A stretch of DNA of 64,000 bases from Chlamydiales bacterium (GTDB lineage Bacteria > Chlamydiota > Chlamydiia > Chlamydiales > JACKPQ01), in contig JACKPQ010000001.1 of the NCBI GenBank assembly GCA_024233435.1, positions 124,001 to 188,000 on the forward strand, given 5' to 3'. The stretch's first letter is position 1. Each line of letters begins with the position of its first letter. Position numbers and translations under genes: made by a program. Shown here one piece after another: positions 1 to 8,960 of this stretch. Under the pieces are notes generated by a model. The model did no database searches, was not told the origin of the DNA, and saw only the letters and a list, made by a program, of their open reading frames with translations.

Positions 1-219
1 GGTTCCTGCAAGGAAGTAGACAAACATCAACTGCAAACGGGATATGGGAAACGAGTAAAATTGTGTGATGAAAGCGCTTAAGAGCAGTATTGCTGCGACA
101 ATGGCTGAGCGAAAAGAAAGGTGCTTGGCCCATTTGCGCCCACGTACTGTAAGGAAGGGACTGATGGCCTCAGATCGGCCGGAGGCAAAAAATTCATCAA
201 ATTGATAAGCGCTTTTCAT
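1..219 (-). CDS. Heavy-metal translocating P-type ATPase, N-terminal fragment
   Basis: This is the first 73 codons of a gene that runs off the left edge of the window. The frame is open from an ATG at 219 on the minus strand. That ATG overlaps the stop of the preceding VIT-like gene as ATGA, so the two are probably translationally coupled. The visible part has a hydrophilic, basic start (FDEFFASGR) and then hydrophobic segments consistent with the first membrane helices of a P1B-type ATPase. No catalytic motif lies in the window. The call rests largely on gene order: chlamydial genomes have a metal-transport ATPase next to the VIT-like gene and serS. It might be another membrane protein. Confidence 0.5.
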   Translation of the reverse strand, partial: MKSAYQFDEFFASGRSEAISPFLTVRGRKWAKHLSFRSAIVAAILLLSAFITQFYSFPISRLQLMFVYFLAGT

Positions 220-923
220 ATGAAATAAAGCGTCCCTGCAGCGATTGCCGCAATGGCAAGGTTCCAGATCAATGCGCTAAGGAGTGTGTTTTTTTCTCTT
301 TTAGCTGAGCAAACCGCTGTAATAGCAATGATTAATCCAGAGGCAATAGCGCCACCAAGAATTTGAAATCGGATGAAAAAAGGAATGAACATTAAGACTG
401 CGATGATAACTCCAAGGCCTGCTCCTGTGGCCTGTCGAAGGGGATGCTCATAACTTTCAAGGGAAAGGCCTAGCTCTTCTTCAAGCATGACCATGAGCAA
501 GCGGTTGTCATCTGCCATGAGCACATCTAAAACATCTTCGAGCATTTGGCCTCTGAAACCTTTTGCAGCATACATCTCTTTTAGCTCTGCACGCTCCTGA
601 TCGCGGTGATGCTCAACTTCCATGCGCTCTTCTTCGATGAGTCTGTGCAAGCGCTCTAAGCGTGCCCACCCTAAAAGGGCAGAGCGGCCCACTTTCCACA
701 AAAACCAGCCTGCCATAAGCGCGGCAAGCATTTGCCATGATGGGGAAAAAACTAAGGCGGTGAGCAGCAAGACGATCGCAGTTTCTTTGAGGCTGTCTGA
801 ACCTGCAGAAAATGCGCCGGATAGCTCACGTCCATGATGTTCTGACGAAACAAGGGCGCCCTTCGCGCGGGCTTCGATGAGGTGGTCTGGAACAGATTTT
901 CCAGCAAAATGTTTTGCGTCCAT
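216..923 (-). CDS. VIT/CCC1-like divalent metal (Fe/Mn) transporter
   Basis: A 235-residue membrane protein that resembles the VIT1/CCC1 iron and manganese carriers. Two hydrophobic helices (about residues 45-80) are followed by a charged cytosolic helical region (about 90-155) rich in Glu, with blocks such as EEERMEVEHHRDQERAE, KGF and EEELGL. In the VIT family this region carries the metal-binding glutamates. Three more hydrophobic segments follow (about 168-235). It ends in a 4-nt overlap with the downstream metal ATPase gene, which fits a two-gene metal homeostasis operon. Homologues in Chlamydia are annotated only as hypothetical next to serS. The metal and direction of transport are inferred from the family. 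Confidence 0.65.
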   Translation of the reverse strand: MDAKHFAGKSVPDHLIEARAKGALVSSEHHGRELSGAFSAGSDSLKETAIVLLLTALVFSPSWQMLAALMAGWFLWKVGRSALLGWARLERLHRLIEEERMEVEHHRDQERAELKEMYAAKGFRGQMLEDVLDVLMADDNRLLMVMLEEELGLSLESYEHPLRQATGAGLGVIIAVLMFIPFFIRFQILGGAIASGLIIAITAVCSAKREKNTLLSALIWNLAIAAIAAGTLYFI

Positions 924-1022
924 GAGTATAGAGTGTACACGGTTTTGTCATTTTTTGGTGAAGCTTCATCTAAAAAATCGTTAGACGTGATACCCTACAT
1001 GCAAATTTACCAGAAGGTTAAA

Positions 1023-1499
1023 ATGTTGATGGCTGTTTCTTCTAAAACTTGCGGGTATGCACAATGTCAAAAAAGTGATGGTGTTGAGCCCAAAATATGT
1101 ATGGGATGTCGTTTGGTATATTTTTGTGATAAGACATGTCAAAGCCTTGCGTGGAAAGCGCATCAAGTAGCGTGTAAACAAATTACCATTTGCAACGATG
1201 AAGATGAGTTGGTTGAGAAGATAAAGGAGAGTTTGAGGGGACCTGTTTTTAAGACAACGCACTTTCAAGTTCGGTACAAATCGCAACAGCCAGATGATTC
1301 ACAGGTGAGCAGATTTTACGTCATACATAATCCACAAGGTCAAATCTTTAAGGTAGGTTCGATGTCGATAAAACATGCGAGCGTTCTAGCTCCTCAAGAG
1401 AAAGCTTTTGCAGATGAATTGGGTAGGCGCATCAGAAAGGAATGCAATATCAAGTGTTGGTTGGCAGGTTCCAGAGGTGGAAGACTTCCATCTATTTAA
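1023..1499 (+). CDS. MYND-type zinc-finger protein
   Basis: A 158-residue protein with an N-terminal MYND finger, a zinc-binding protein-interaction domain typical of eukaryotes. The ligands are C10-x4-C15, C26-x2-C29, C35-x3-C39, H47-x3-C51, with the usual aromatic before C35, a CQ pair and a Trp (W44) before the His. The rest (about 55-158) matches nothing I recognise and has no signal peptide or membrane helix. The start at 1023 is chosen because AGAAGG lies five bases upstream; longer in-frame starts at 999 and 882 lack a ribosome site, and the latter reaches into the divergent VIT-like gene. It converges on serS with a 4-nt gap. A host-directed role is plausible but inferred. Confidence 0.75.
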   Translation: MLMAVSSKTCGYAQCQKSDGVEPKICMGCRLVYFCDKTCQSLAWKAHQVACKQITICNDEDELVEKIKESLRGPVFKTTHFQVRYKSQQPDDSQVSRFYVIHNPQGQIFKVGSMSIKHASVLAPQEKAFADELGRRIRKECNIKCWLAGSRGGRLPSI

Positions 1500-1503
1500 G
1501 TGA

Positions 1504-2775
1504 CTATGACAACTCCGTAATATTACCTAGATAGGGGTGGAGGGCTGCTGGTAATGCAACTGTGCCATCAGCTCTTTGGTTGTTTTCTAAGAGGGCAACA
1601 AAGAGGCGTGAAGTGGCAAGGCCTGATCCGTTGAGGGTGTGGACAAGATGGGGTTTTTCATTGCCGGTTTTTGCGCGTATTTTGGCGCGACGGGCTTGGA
1701 AATCGCGGCAGTTGCTAACGGAGGAAACTTCGTAATAACGTCCCTGACCCGGTAGCCAGACTTCGATATCATAGCAATGAGCTCCGCCAAAAGACATGTC
1801 ACCTGTTACAAGTTGCATCACGCGGTAATGTAGGCCGAGGGCCTGCAGAATGGATTCAGCAGAGTGAACCATTTCATCAAAAATAGCATCGCTCTGCTCG
1901 GGCTCTGTAAAGCAAAACATCTCGACTTTATTGAATTGGTGCATGCGGATAAGGCCGCGCTCGCCTGATCCTGCAGCGCCGGCCTCTCTGCGGAAGCAGG
2001 GAGTGTAAGAGCAGTATTTGCGGGGTAGAGTTTGACTGTCGAGAATTTCATCGCCGTGCATGCCATTAAGAATGACTTCTGAAGTTGGATTGAGGTAGAG
2101 GGGGTAGTCATCGTCATTGAGCTGAAAGAGCTGATCGGCAAATTTAGGCAATTGTCCAGCGCCGTAGAGGACATTGGGACGTGCAAGAAGGGGAGGAAGA
2201 ATAAATTCGTAGCCGTTTTTGATGTGGGTGTCGACCATGAAGTTAAGCAATGCCCATTCTAAGCGTGCGCCAAGGCCTCGATAAAGGGGCCAGCCACTTC
2301 CGGTGAGTTTTGCGCTGGTTTCCATGTCAATTAAGTTGAGTTTTTCATTGAGTTGCAAGTGGTGCTTAGCTTCAAAGTCAAAGGTTGGCCTTTCACCCCA
2401 GCTGCGCACAAGAACGTTGTCAGCAGGGTTTAGCGATACGGGCGTATTTTCATCGGGAGGGTTGGGCAAGCTGCTGATTGCAGTTTGAAATTTTTCGAGA
2501 AGTGTTGATAGCTGAGTGTCGCACTCTGAGATTTGATCTCCAAGTTTTGATACCTCATTCATGAGGTGGCTGACATCTTCGCCACTGCGCTTTTTTTCTC
2601 CGATTGCTTTAGATTGACTATTTCGCAAAGACTTAAGCTCTTCACTCTTTGAGGTCAATGCTCGCACCTCTTCGTCGAGTCTTAACAAGGGCATGACGCT
2701 TAGGGTTGGATCTTTTGATTTTAAACGTTTCTCAATAGCGGCTGGATTTTCGCGTATTTCTTTTATGTCTATCAA
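1504..2775 (-). CDS. serS: Seryl-tRNA synthetase
   Basis: Class II synthetase that charges tRNA-Ser (and tRNA-Sec where present) in the cytosol. The 423 residues have the family layout: an N-terminal two-helix coiled-coil arm (about 1-105, starting IDIKEIRENP), motif 2 around FRREAGAAGSGERGLIRMHQ, and motif 3 at GSGLATSRLFVALLEN near the C-terminus. The start codon is TTG at 2775, supported by GGAG seven bases upstream and by the conserved first residues. It overlaps the stop of the upstream gene as TTGA, so the two genes are coupled. Length is normal for a bacterial SerRS. Confidence 0.97.
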   Translation of the reverse strand: MIDIKEIRENPAAIEKRLKSKDPTLSVMPLLRLDEEVRALTSKSEELKSLRNSQSKAIGEKKRSGEDVSHLMNEVSKLGDQISECDTQLSTLLEKFQTAISSLPNPPDENTPVSLNPADNVLVRSWGERPTFDFEAKHHLQLNEKLNLIDMETSAKLTGSGWPLYRGLGARLEWALLNFMVDTHIKNGYEFILPPLLARPNVLYGAGQLPKFADQLFQLNDDDYPLYLNPTSEVILNGMHGDEILDSQTLPRKYCSYTPCFRREAGAAGSGERGLIRMHQFNKVEMFCFTEPEQSDAIFDEMVHSAESILQALGLHYRVMQLVTGDMSFGGAHCYDIEVWLPGQGRYYEVSSVSNCRDFQARRAKIRAKTGNEKPHLVHTLNGSGLATSRLFVALLENNQRADGTVALPAALHPYLGNITELS

Positions 2776-3560
2776 TTTAACTCCTCCAAGAGTGTGTTGT
2801 AATGGGGAATGAGCTCAGGTCGGTTATCTGCAAGCCAGCTTCTCAATTCATTGAAATGAGTCTGCAATTCGGCTTGGTTGGGAACTTTGCGGTCGTAGGT
2901 TAAGTTTGTAAGGTGGTTATGGATGGGTCTGCCGTCCACAAAACCGATGCTTTGAATGAAAGCGTCTAGTGGCAGCTTAAAGCGGTGGCGTGTGTGTTGC
3001 TGCAGGACAAAGTCGAATATTAGGGTGAGCGCTGATTTGGCATTTTTGAGTGAGATATCTTTCAATCGTTCTGTGCTTGGGATGGCTATGCGCTGAATGT
3101 AGTAGCTATCTTGATTTAAGTCGAGATCTTCTATTTGTTTATCGAAGTAGCTTGTAGGTTCAAATTGGTAGTAAATCAGGCCTGTTTCCAAAGGGGCGAC
3201 TTCATAAGCTTTAATACAAACTTTTTGGAGTGAGGCTTTTTGTCTTTGTTGTTTGCATTTATTGCCCATCGCTGCAAACCCTGGGAGAAGGCGTCTCCAA
3301 TTAGGAGCTTTAAATTTTTCCCCGTCTGAAATTTTCTTTATAAGCAGGGTGGCATCTTCTGAGATGTATGACCCATCGCTTTGTTTAATAAAATTTTTAT
3401 TCACCAAATTTTTTAAATCATCTAACTTTTCTGAGCTTAATTCTGGGTGTAAGCTCATGCGGGCCAGATGCCTATGGTTGCGATAAATGGATGCAATATC
3501 CACGCTGAAAGCGATGAGGAGGATGGCGACGGGAATACCAAATAGTAATCTTGACTTCAT
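2772..3560 (-). CDS. Hypothetical membrane-anchored protein upstream of serS
   Basis: A 262-residue protein that I do not recognise. Residues 1-25 form a basic start plus a hydrophobic stretch (LLFGIPVAILLIAFSV), which could be an uncleaved anchor or a signal peptide. The rest is hydrophilic and mixed alpha/beta, without repeats. Two cysteines (in NKCKQQ and KVCIKA) could form a disulfide if the domain is periplasmic. Its stop overlaps the TTG start of serS. The next gene upstream is divergent, so this gene probably carries the operon promoter. Confidence 0.75.
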   Translation of the reverse strand: MKSRLLFGIPVAILLIAFSVDIASIYRNHRHLARMSLHPELSSEKLDDLKNLVNKNFIKQSDGSYISEDATLLIKKISDGEKFKAPNWRRLLPGFAAMGNKCKQQRQKASLQKVCIKAYEVAPLETGLIYYQFEPTSYFDKQIEDLDLNQDSYYIQRIAIPSTERLKDISLKNAKSALTLIFDFVLQQHTRHRFKLPLDAFIQSIGFVDGRPIHNHLTNLTYDRKVPNQAELQTHFNELRSWLADNRPELIPHYNTLLEELN

Positions 3561-3633
3561 GGTTAAAAAATATAGCCTATTTTCGTTTTTTGTGCTACAC
3601 TCTAAGTTTTACTATCTTTGAAAGGATGACCAT

Positions 3634-4743
3634 ATGCCCGCTAAAGATTTGCCAACCGCGCGTCAGCCATTGATCTTGCGTTACCACCGTTTGATGGATG
3701 CGTTTTCTAAATCCGATGATGAGCGTGATTTTTATCTCGATCGATTTGAAGGCTTCATGCTTTATGTCGATGCAGATAAACCAGAAGAAGATTTAATGGC
3801 GTTAGACGCTGAATTTGCAAAAGATCCTCACCGCTTTATCCTTATTCCAAAAATGAGCTATTTTGAAAGCAAAAAGTTCATGGAAGGTTTTGTCAATGAG
3901 AAGGTTTACGATATCGATACCAAAGAAAAGCTGCTCGACATTATCAGCTCCAAAGAAGCTCGAGAAAATTTTCTAGAATACATCTACGACAATCTGACTG
4001 AGCTAGAAAAGTGGCAGCAGTACTATCAAGAGCGCTCGCGCATCCGTGTCATTGAATGGCTCCGCTTGCATGAAGTGCGATTTGTCTTTGAAGAAGATTT
4101 AGACTTAACGCGCAACGTAGTTGAAAAGTTAAAAAAACATCTCTTTGACGCACGCGTTGGGAAAGATGTAAGTCAAGGGCGTCAGTACCTAGAGAAAAAA
4201 GCGGATACTTATTATTCAAGTGAAGCTCTTAACCCAAGACCAAAAAGAGGGCGTCCGCCTAAGCAGTCTCAGAAATCAGAGAGCGAACCAGAGCTCACAG
4301 TTGATATGTATCAAACAGTCCCACAAGCTGCACGGTATTTTCTATTCATCCCAGATTTTAGTTCTACAGCTTCTACATTCTCAGAAAAATACGACAGTGA
4401 AGCGCAGCTGATCGCATCATTGCGAGGCTCTGCACGTGAGAAAGTCGATGTCCACCTTGAAGCCTTATCTCAACGTCTAGAGTCGCTTCGCCACCTTTCT
4501 TCGCGTGTTAAGGCGACTGGCTTAGAAGTGGAACTTGGCTCTCAGGAGCGCGCGATTTCAGCGGCCTTAGAAGAATCCGATGAGTTGTCAGAGAAAAAAC
4601 CGTCGCGTCTTGGTGAAGTTGTTAAAGGTGTTTTGCCTAAAAAACGAGAACACGAAAAACGCGATGTTCAAGAACTTATCAAAGAAAAACGCAAGGCGGG
4701 TGTGAAAAAGGTCACTCCTATTTTGCGTAAGAAGAAGAAATAA
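3634..4743 (+). CDS. UPF0158 family protein with AT-hook-like basic tail
   Basis: The first 165 or so of 369 residues match the UPF0158 family, known in Chlamydia (CT429 type) and of unknown function: many acidic and aromatic residues, RYHRLMDAF near the start and EWLRLHEVRF near 141-150. A linker then carries PRPKRGRPPK (about 201-210), an AT-hook-like DNA-binding core. The end is strongly basic (KKREHEKRD, RKKKK), so DNA or RNA binding is likely, but this is inference. AAAGGA lies seven bases before the ATG. The stop overlaps the ATG of the dehydrogenase gene as TAATG, so they are co-transcribed. Confidence 0.8.
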   Translation: MPAKDLPTARQPLILRYHRLMDAFSKSDDERDFYLDRFEGFMLYVDADKPEEDLMALDAEFAKDPHRFILIPKMSYFESKKFMEGFVNEKVYDIDTKEKLLDIISSKEARENFLEYIYDNLTELEKWQQYYQERSRIRVIEWLRLHEVRFVFEEDLDLTRNVVEKLKKHLFDARVGKDVSQGRQYLEKKADTYYSSEALNPRPKRGRPPKQSQKSESEPELTVDMYQTVPQAARYFLFIPDFSSTASTFSEKYDSEAQLIASLRGSAREKVDVHLEALSQRLESLRHLSSRVKATGLEVELGSQERAISAALEESDELSEKKPSRLGEVVKGVLPKKREHEKRDVQELIKEKRKAGVKKVTPILRKKKK

Positions 4744-6794
4744 TGACCCTTAGTACATCTAAACCCCTTGATCAGCTTTTGCAAATCTCAAAATCACAGA
4801 GAAAAGAGTTTGCAAAGCGCACATATGAAAATGCTTTGCTAGCGCGCATGATGGATGACAAAATGTCAAAGCTTGTGCGCCAGAACAAGGGTGGAACGTT
4901 TTTCTTATCAGCTGCAGGCCATGAAGTGATCGGCTCTATTTGCGGGTTAAGCCTCACGCGAGAGAAGGATTGGGGCCTTCCCTACTATCGCGATCGCGCT
5001 TTTGCACTTGGCATCGGCTGCACACCCTCTGATCTTTTAGCCTCCACATTAGCGCGAGCAACCGAGCATCACTCGGGTGGGCGCATGATGCCAGAGCATT
5101 TTTCTCACAAGCGTTTGCGCATCCCATGCCAATCAAGTGTTGTAGGCTCGCAACTGCTACATGCGGTGGGCGTTGCTAAAGCGATTCAACTTGATGGGCG
5201 TAATGATGTTGTCTATGTCTCGGCAGGTGATGGCGCAACATCTCAAGGTGATTTTCATGAATCGATTAACTTTGCCTGTTTGCACAAGCTCCCTTTAATA
5301 TTTGTGATTCAAGATAATGGCTGGGCTATTTCGGTTCCTGTTGCTGAGCAAACAGCTGGCGGATCCATTGCTAAAGTTGTTAAAGGCTATGAGGGGCTGC
5401 ATGTGCACCATGTTGATGGTACTGATTTTGATGATTCATACACTGCGATGCAGCAAGCTATTTCAGATGCGCGAGCAGGTCAAGGCCCTAGTTTAATTGT
5501 AGCAAAAGTGCCGCGTATTGGTCCCCATTCTTCCAGTGATGATCCTAATAAATATAAAACACTCGATCATGTTGAAGAGGATCAACAGCGCGATCCTATC
5601 CCACGCTTTGAGAAGTGGCTCATTGATCAAGAAATCATGAGCAGAGAAGAAATTGAGTCTATGCGCAAAAGTGCTTTTGAGGCTATTGAAGCTGCGGCTG
5701 TAGTTGCAGACCAAATCCCTCATCCGGCACCTGAGACTGCGACATTGAATGTTTTTAAGCCTTTTGATATCGACGAAACGCCCGAGAATCCAAGCTCTGA
5801 TCCCGCCGTTGTGATGGTCGATGCTTTAAACCACTGCCTTGATGAAGAAATGAGCTCTGATCCAGGCATTGTGATCTTTGGTCAAGACGTTGCAAAAGGT
5901 AAAGGAGGCGTTTTTGGTGTCACGCGCGAGCTGACGACCAAACACGGAGAAAAACGCTGCTTTAACTCACCACTTGCCGAGTCAACAATTGTTGGTATTG
6001 CAACAGGCATGTCTATGGAAGGGACATTTAAGCCAGTGGCTGAAGTGCAATTCGCTGACTATTTGTGGACGGGTATCAACCAACTTTTCAACGAACTATC
6101 CTCTATTTATTACCGATCGAATGGAGAATGGAACTGCCCAGCTGTTATCCGTATGCCGTGTGGTGGCTACATTCAAGGTGGTCCCTACCACTCGCAGAGC
6201 ATTGAGGCCTTTTTAGCTCACTGCCCAGGTTTGAAAATTGCAATACCAAGCAACGCATCTGATGCAAAACGCCTTCTGAAAGCTGCCATTCGCGATCCAA
6301 ATCCTGTTGTTTTCCTCGAGCATAAAGCCCTTTATCGCCAGCGCGTCTTTTCTGCTCGCCATGAACCTGCAAGCGATGAAATTCTTCCTTTTGGCAAAGC
6401 TAAAGTTGTCATAGAAGGTGATGATATCACCCTTGTAACGTGGGGTATGAGCACATGTATGGGCTTTGAGGTTGCTCAAACTCTTGCAAAAACAGGTATT
6501 TCTGTTGAAGTGATTGACCTGCGCACAATTGTGCCACTTGATATGGAAACGGTCTTAAAGTCAGTGCAAAAGACAGGTAAGGTGCTCATAGCGCATGAGG
6601 CTCCTTTAAGCTGTGGCTTTGGAGCGGAGATCGCGGCTAGCATTGGCGAGCAAGCTTTTAGTTTCCTTGATGCACCCGTCAAGCGTATCGGCAGTGCCAA
6701 TTGCCCTGTACCGTACTCTAAAATTTTAGAGGATCAGGTCTTGCTGCAGCGCCATACCATCGAAGAGTCTTTAAGAGATTTACACCAATTCTAA
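4743..6794 (+). CDS. 2-oxoacid dehydrogenase E1, fused alpha and beta subunits
   Basis: A 683-residue fusion of the two E1 subunits of a pyruvate or branched-chain 2-oxoacid dehydrogenase. The enzyme decarboxylates the 2-oxoacid on thiamine diphosphate and passes the acyl group to E2. Alpha part (about 1-340): the ThDP motif starts at GDGATSQGD (162-170) and ends at the Asn of QDNGW (192). Beta part (about 350-683): VMVDALNHCLDEEM, then NSPLAES with the cofactor-activating Glu, and a transketolase C-terminal domain. The same fusion is known in Chlamydia, where it is often named a 2-oxoisovalerate dehydrogenase. No E2 or E3 gene is in the window, so the substrate is open. Confidence 0.93.
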   Translation: MTLSTSKPLDQLLQISKSQRKEFAKRTYENALLARMMDDKMSKLVRQNKGGTFFLSAAGHEVIGSICGLSLTREKDWGLPYYRDRAFALGIGCTPSDLLASTLARATEHHSGGRMMPEHFSHKRLRIPCQSSVVGSQLLHAVGVAKAIQLDGRNDVVYVSAGDGATSQGDFHESINFACLHKLPLIFVIQDNGWAISVPVAEQTAGGSIAKVVKGYEGLHVHHVDGTDFDDSYTAMQQAISDARAGQGPSLIVAKVPRIGPHSSSDDPNKYKTLDHVEEDQQRDPIPRFEKWLIDQEIMSREEIESMRKSAFEAIEAAAVVADQIPHPAPETATLNVFKPFDIDETPENPSSDPAVVMVDALNHCLDEEMSSDPGIVIFGQDVAKGKGGVFGVTRELTTKHGEKRCFNSPLAESTIVGIATGMSMEGTFKPVAEVQFADYLWTGINQLFNELSSIYYRSNGEWNCPAVIRMPCGGYIQGGPYHSQSIEAFLAHCPGLKIAIPSNASDAKRLLKAAIRDPNPVVFLEHKALYRQRVFSARHEPASDEILPFGKAKVVIEGDDITLVTWGMSTCMGFEVAQTLAKTGISVEVIDLRTIVPLDMETVLKSVQKTGKVLIAHEAPLSCGFGAEIAASIGEQAFSFLDAPVKRIGSANCPVPYSKILEDQVLLQRHTIEESLRDLHQF

Positions 6795-6821
6795 GAAATA
6801 AATTTATTTCTCATGATTGGT
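6783..6821. terminator. AT-rich nested palindrome between convergent genes
   Basis: The last codons of the E1 gene and the 28-nt gap hold an 18-bp perfect palindrome (6794-6811, core AAATAAATTTATTT). It is flanked by ACCAAT (6783-6788) and ATTGGT (6816-6821), which pair with each other. It could end transcription in both directions, but it lacks a GC-rich stem, so this is weak as a terminator. Each half resembles a 17-bp repeat found at 20635 and 59152. Confidence 0.35.
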
Positions 6822-6822
6822 A

Positions 6823-7116
6823 TTAGCTCTCTTCTGATTTCGAATAGTACTGATAAGTTTTGTTGACCAGCTCGTGATTGAGCTGCGCGAAATAATTGAG
6901 CTTTGCATCAATTATGTTCATCTTTTTATCTTTCAATCCCAGCTCTTCCATTTGCGCATCGAGCGAAATCAAATGAGATAGTAAGCTCTCTTGCATTTTT
7001 CGTAAAGCTGCGACCTCATCGCCAAATTTTTGATCAAAAGCAATGCGGTGCAAGATTTGAACATTAGAAATTAACTGGTCTAATGTTGTTTCTATTTCGT
7101 TATATAAATGTGACAT
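6823..7116 (-). CDS. Small helical hypothetical protein
   Basis: A 97-residue, acidic protein predicted to be almost wholly helical, with heptad-like spacing of Leu and Ile (for example EVAALRKMQESLLSHLISLDAQMEEL), so a short coiled coil or helical bundle is likely. No signal peptide or membrane segment. Small helical proteins in chlamydiae include secretion chaperones, but no specific feature supports that here. I see no strong ribosome site before the ATG. Function unknown. Confidence 0.6.
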   Translation of the reverse strand: MSHLYNEIETTLDQLISNVQILHRIAFDQKFGDEVAALRKMQESLLSHLISLDAQMEELGLKDKKMNIIDAKLNYFAQLNHELVNKTYQYYSKSEES

Positions 7117-7236
7117 ATTAAATTAACTCCATAAATTTACTGATATTATAATTGATTTAATTAATCAACAAAAAGATGCTTGCGCATTTTTGTAAAATGC
7201 CATACTCTAACCAGAAAATTTCACAGGAGATCGCAA

Positions 7237-8151
7237 ATGGAAACAAGTACTGACTATGCATCCATAAAGACAGTTCTCAAAGAGATAAAAAATAGTGAAG
7301 ACCCGAACCCATTTACAGATGAAAGGATAAAGCGTATTGCTAATAACCGGGACATTAAAATGGGAATTGATCTTTACACAAAAACCGTTCAAGAAACCTG
7401 GATGATTCGAAATGGACTTACAGTTGGTGTTGTTGTCTTTTTAGCCTGCGAGCCTTTTAAATCAAAAGCAATCATTCAAGTCGCCATGTGGCTAACAGTG
7501 GGACTTGTAGGATATTGTGCTTATAGATTGAAATTTAGCCCCCCTAACAATCTTACGAATAAGATAGGCTACGTTCGAAAGCAAAACCTTAATGCTTATC
7601 AGGCAATAGGGCAGGGTCTTATCAAAGCGGAATTTCCGCTTGAAGATCGACAAAAGGCATACGCTTCAACCATTGAATGGTGCATTGGTGAAAAAGGCTC
7701 TGTTAGAGACGCAATCCTTTATGCTGCTGTATACACAATATGTGGTCTTAAATCAGAAAGAGTGGAGCATCTTTCTCATGCTTGTGCCTATGTAAAAAAT
7801 CAGGAGCAGTTTGGTCAACTTTTAAAACTGGGAGCTAAAATCACTCCAGCCAATATCGACAAGATTTTACTCAAGGCAATTAAGGACTGGAATGAAGCCT
7901 CCTTAAATCTCGTTGCTGATCACTATGCTTCTAACAATCCAGATGAACAATTTATCTCCGAGGCTGTAATCGAAGCTTTAATTGATTTAAGGCATGCCGA
8001 TGAGAATCAGGCGTTATTGCTTGCTAAGAGTTTATTTTTTGGTGATTCCAAGGATCGCTCCCATTTAATTGGAGCTATTAAGCCAAGCCTTAAAGCCTCA
8101 TATGGCACTTTAATTATAAACGCGCGCCAATTGGGGCCAGCTTCAGTATGA
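7237..8151 (+). CDS. Lineage-specific membrane protein, Inc-like bilobed hydrophobic domain
   Basis: A 304-residue protein with no recognised family. Two hydrophobic helices lie close together at about residues 60-76 (GLTVGVVVFLACEPF) and 81-103 (IIQVAMWLTVGLVGYCAYRL), split by a short polar turn. This bilobed layout is the hallmark of chlamydial inclusion-membrane (Inc) proteins. The long C-terminal part is helical and soluble, with a stretch (LLKLGAKITPANID) that faintly recalls ankyrin repeats. The start at 7237 has AGGAG seven bases upstream. Candidate promoter: TTGCGC-N17-TACTCT just upstream. The stop overlaps yycJ as ATGA. Inc status is an inference from topology. Confidence 0.7.
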   Translation: METSTDYASIKTVLKEIKNSEDPNPFTDERIKRIANNRDIKMGIDLYTKTVQETWMIRNGLTVGVVVFLACEPFKSKAIIQVAMWLTVGLVGYCAYRLKFSPPNNLTNKIGYVRKQNLNAYQAIGQGLIKAEFPLEDRQKAYASTIEWCIGEKGSVRDAILYAAVYTICGLKSERVEHLSHACAYVKNQEQFGQLLKLGAKITPANIDKILLKAIKDWNEASLNLVADHYASNNPDEQFISEAVIEALIDLRHADENQALLLAKSLFFGDSKDRSHLIGAIKPSLKASYGTLIINARQLGPASV

Positions 8152-8960
8152 GTGGTTTTTTTCCATTAGCTTCAGGGTCGAAAGGAAACTGTTTGTTTTT
8201 GCGCTCGAAGCAGACCCGTATACTGATTGATGCTGGCATTGGTGTCAGACGCGTTCAAGCAGAGCTTGCTAAGCTTGGTGAGTCTCTCGACACCATTGAT
8301 GCTTTGCTGATCACGCATGAGCATGGCGATCACGTCCGCAGCTTAGAAGCAATTGCAAAGAGAGGGGATATCCCTGTATTTGCCAATGGCGATACCGCAA
8401 AGGCCATCTGTGAGATGATGGATCAGCCTCCACGCTTTAAAATCTTTTCAACGGGGGAGTCGTTTGAGTATGGAGATTTAAAGATTCATCCCTTTTCAAT
8501 CCAACATGACACGCTTGACCCTGTTGCTTTCACAATTGAGTTTAACCAGATCAAGCTAGGAATTTGCGCCGATCTTGGCTTTGTCTCGTCCCTTGTTAAA
8601 AATCATTTGCAAGGATGTCACTACCTTTATATTGAATCGAACCATGATCCCGAAATGGTTTATGCAAGCCCAAGGCCTAATGTTTATAAGCAGCGCGTTT
8701 TAGGCAGGCAAGGCCATCTTTCAAATGAAGCATGCGCTGAGCTGTTGAAAGAGATTGCTCATCCAGAGCTTAGACGCGTCTACCTGGCCCACCTTTCGAG
8801 CGAATGCAACCGCCCCGAGCTGGCTTATGAGATTGCAAAAAATGCTTTAGAATCTGTGAATTGCGCTTGTGAGCTGTTCATTGCGCATCAAGATCGCGCA
8901 AGTGAGGCTCTTATATTGGAAGAGTCATCCCATCAAATGCAAGACGCACCTGTGTATTGA
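8148..8960 (+). CDS. yycJ: YycJ/WalJ-type metallo-beta-lactamase-fold nuclease
   Basis: A 270-residue single-domain MBL-fold hydrolase. The metal motif HEHGDH sits at about residues 57-62, after a start (PLASGSKGNC) that is characteristic of the YycJ/WalJ family. The family is linked to DNA mismatch repair exonuclease activity in Gram-positives; the chlamydial role is not established. In Chlamydia this gene lies next to ftsK, as it does here apart from two inserted genes. Its start overlaps the preceding stop (ATGA). Its last 50 bases overlap the end of the antisense receiver/MBL gene. Confidence 0.85.
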   Translation: MSGFFPLASGSKGNCLFLRSKQTRILIDAGIGVRRVQAELAKLGESLDTIDALLITHEHGDHVRSLEAIAKRGDIPVFANGDTAKAICEMMDQPPRFKIFSTGESFEYGDLKIHPFSIQHDTLDPVAFTIEFNQIKLGICADLGFVSSLVKNHLQGCHYLYIESNHDPEMVYASPRPNVYKQRVLGRQGHLSNEACAELLKEIAHPELRRVYLAHLSSECNRPELAYEIAKNALESVNCACELFIAHQDRASEALILEESSHQMQDAPVY

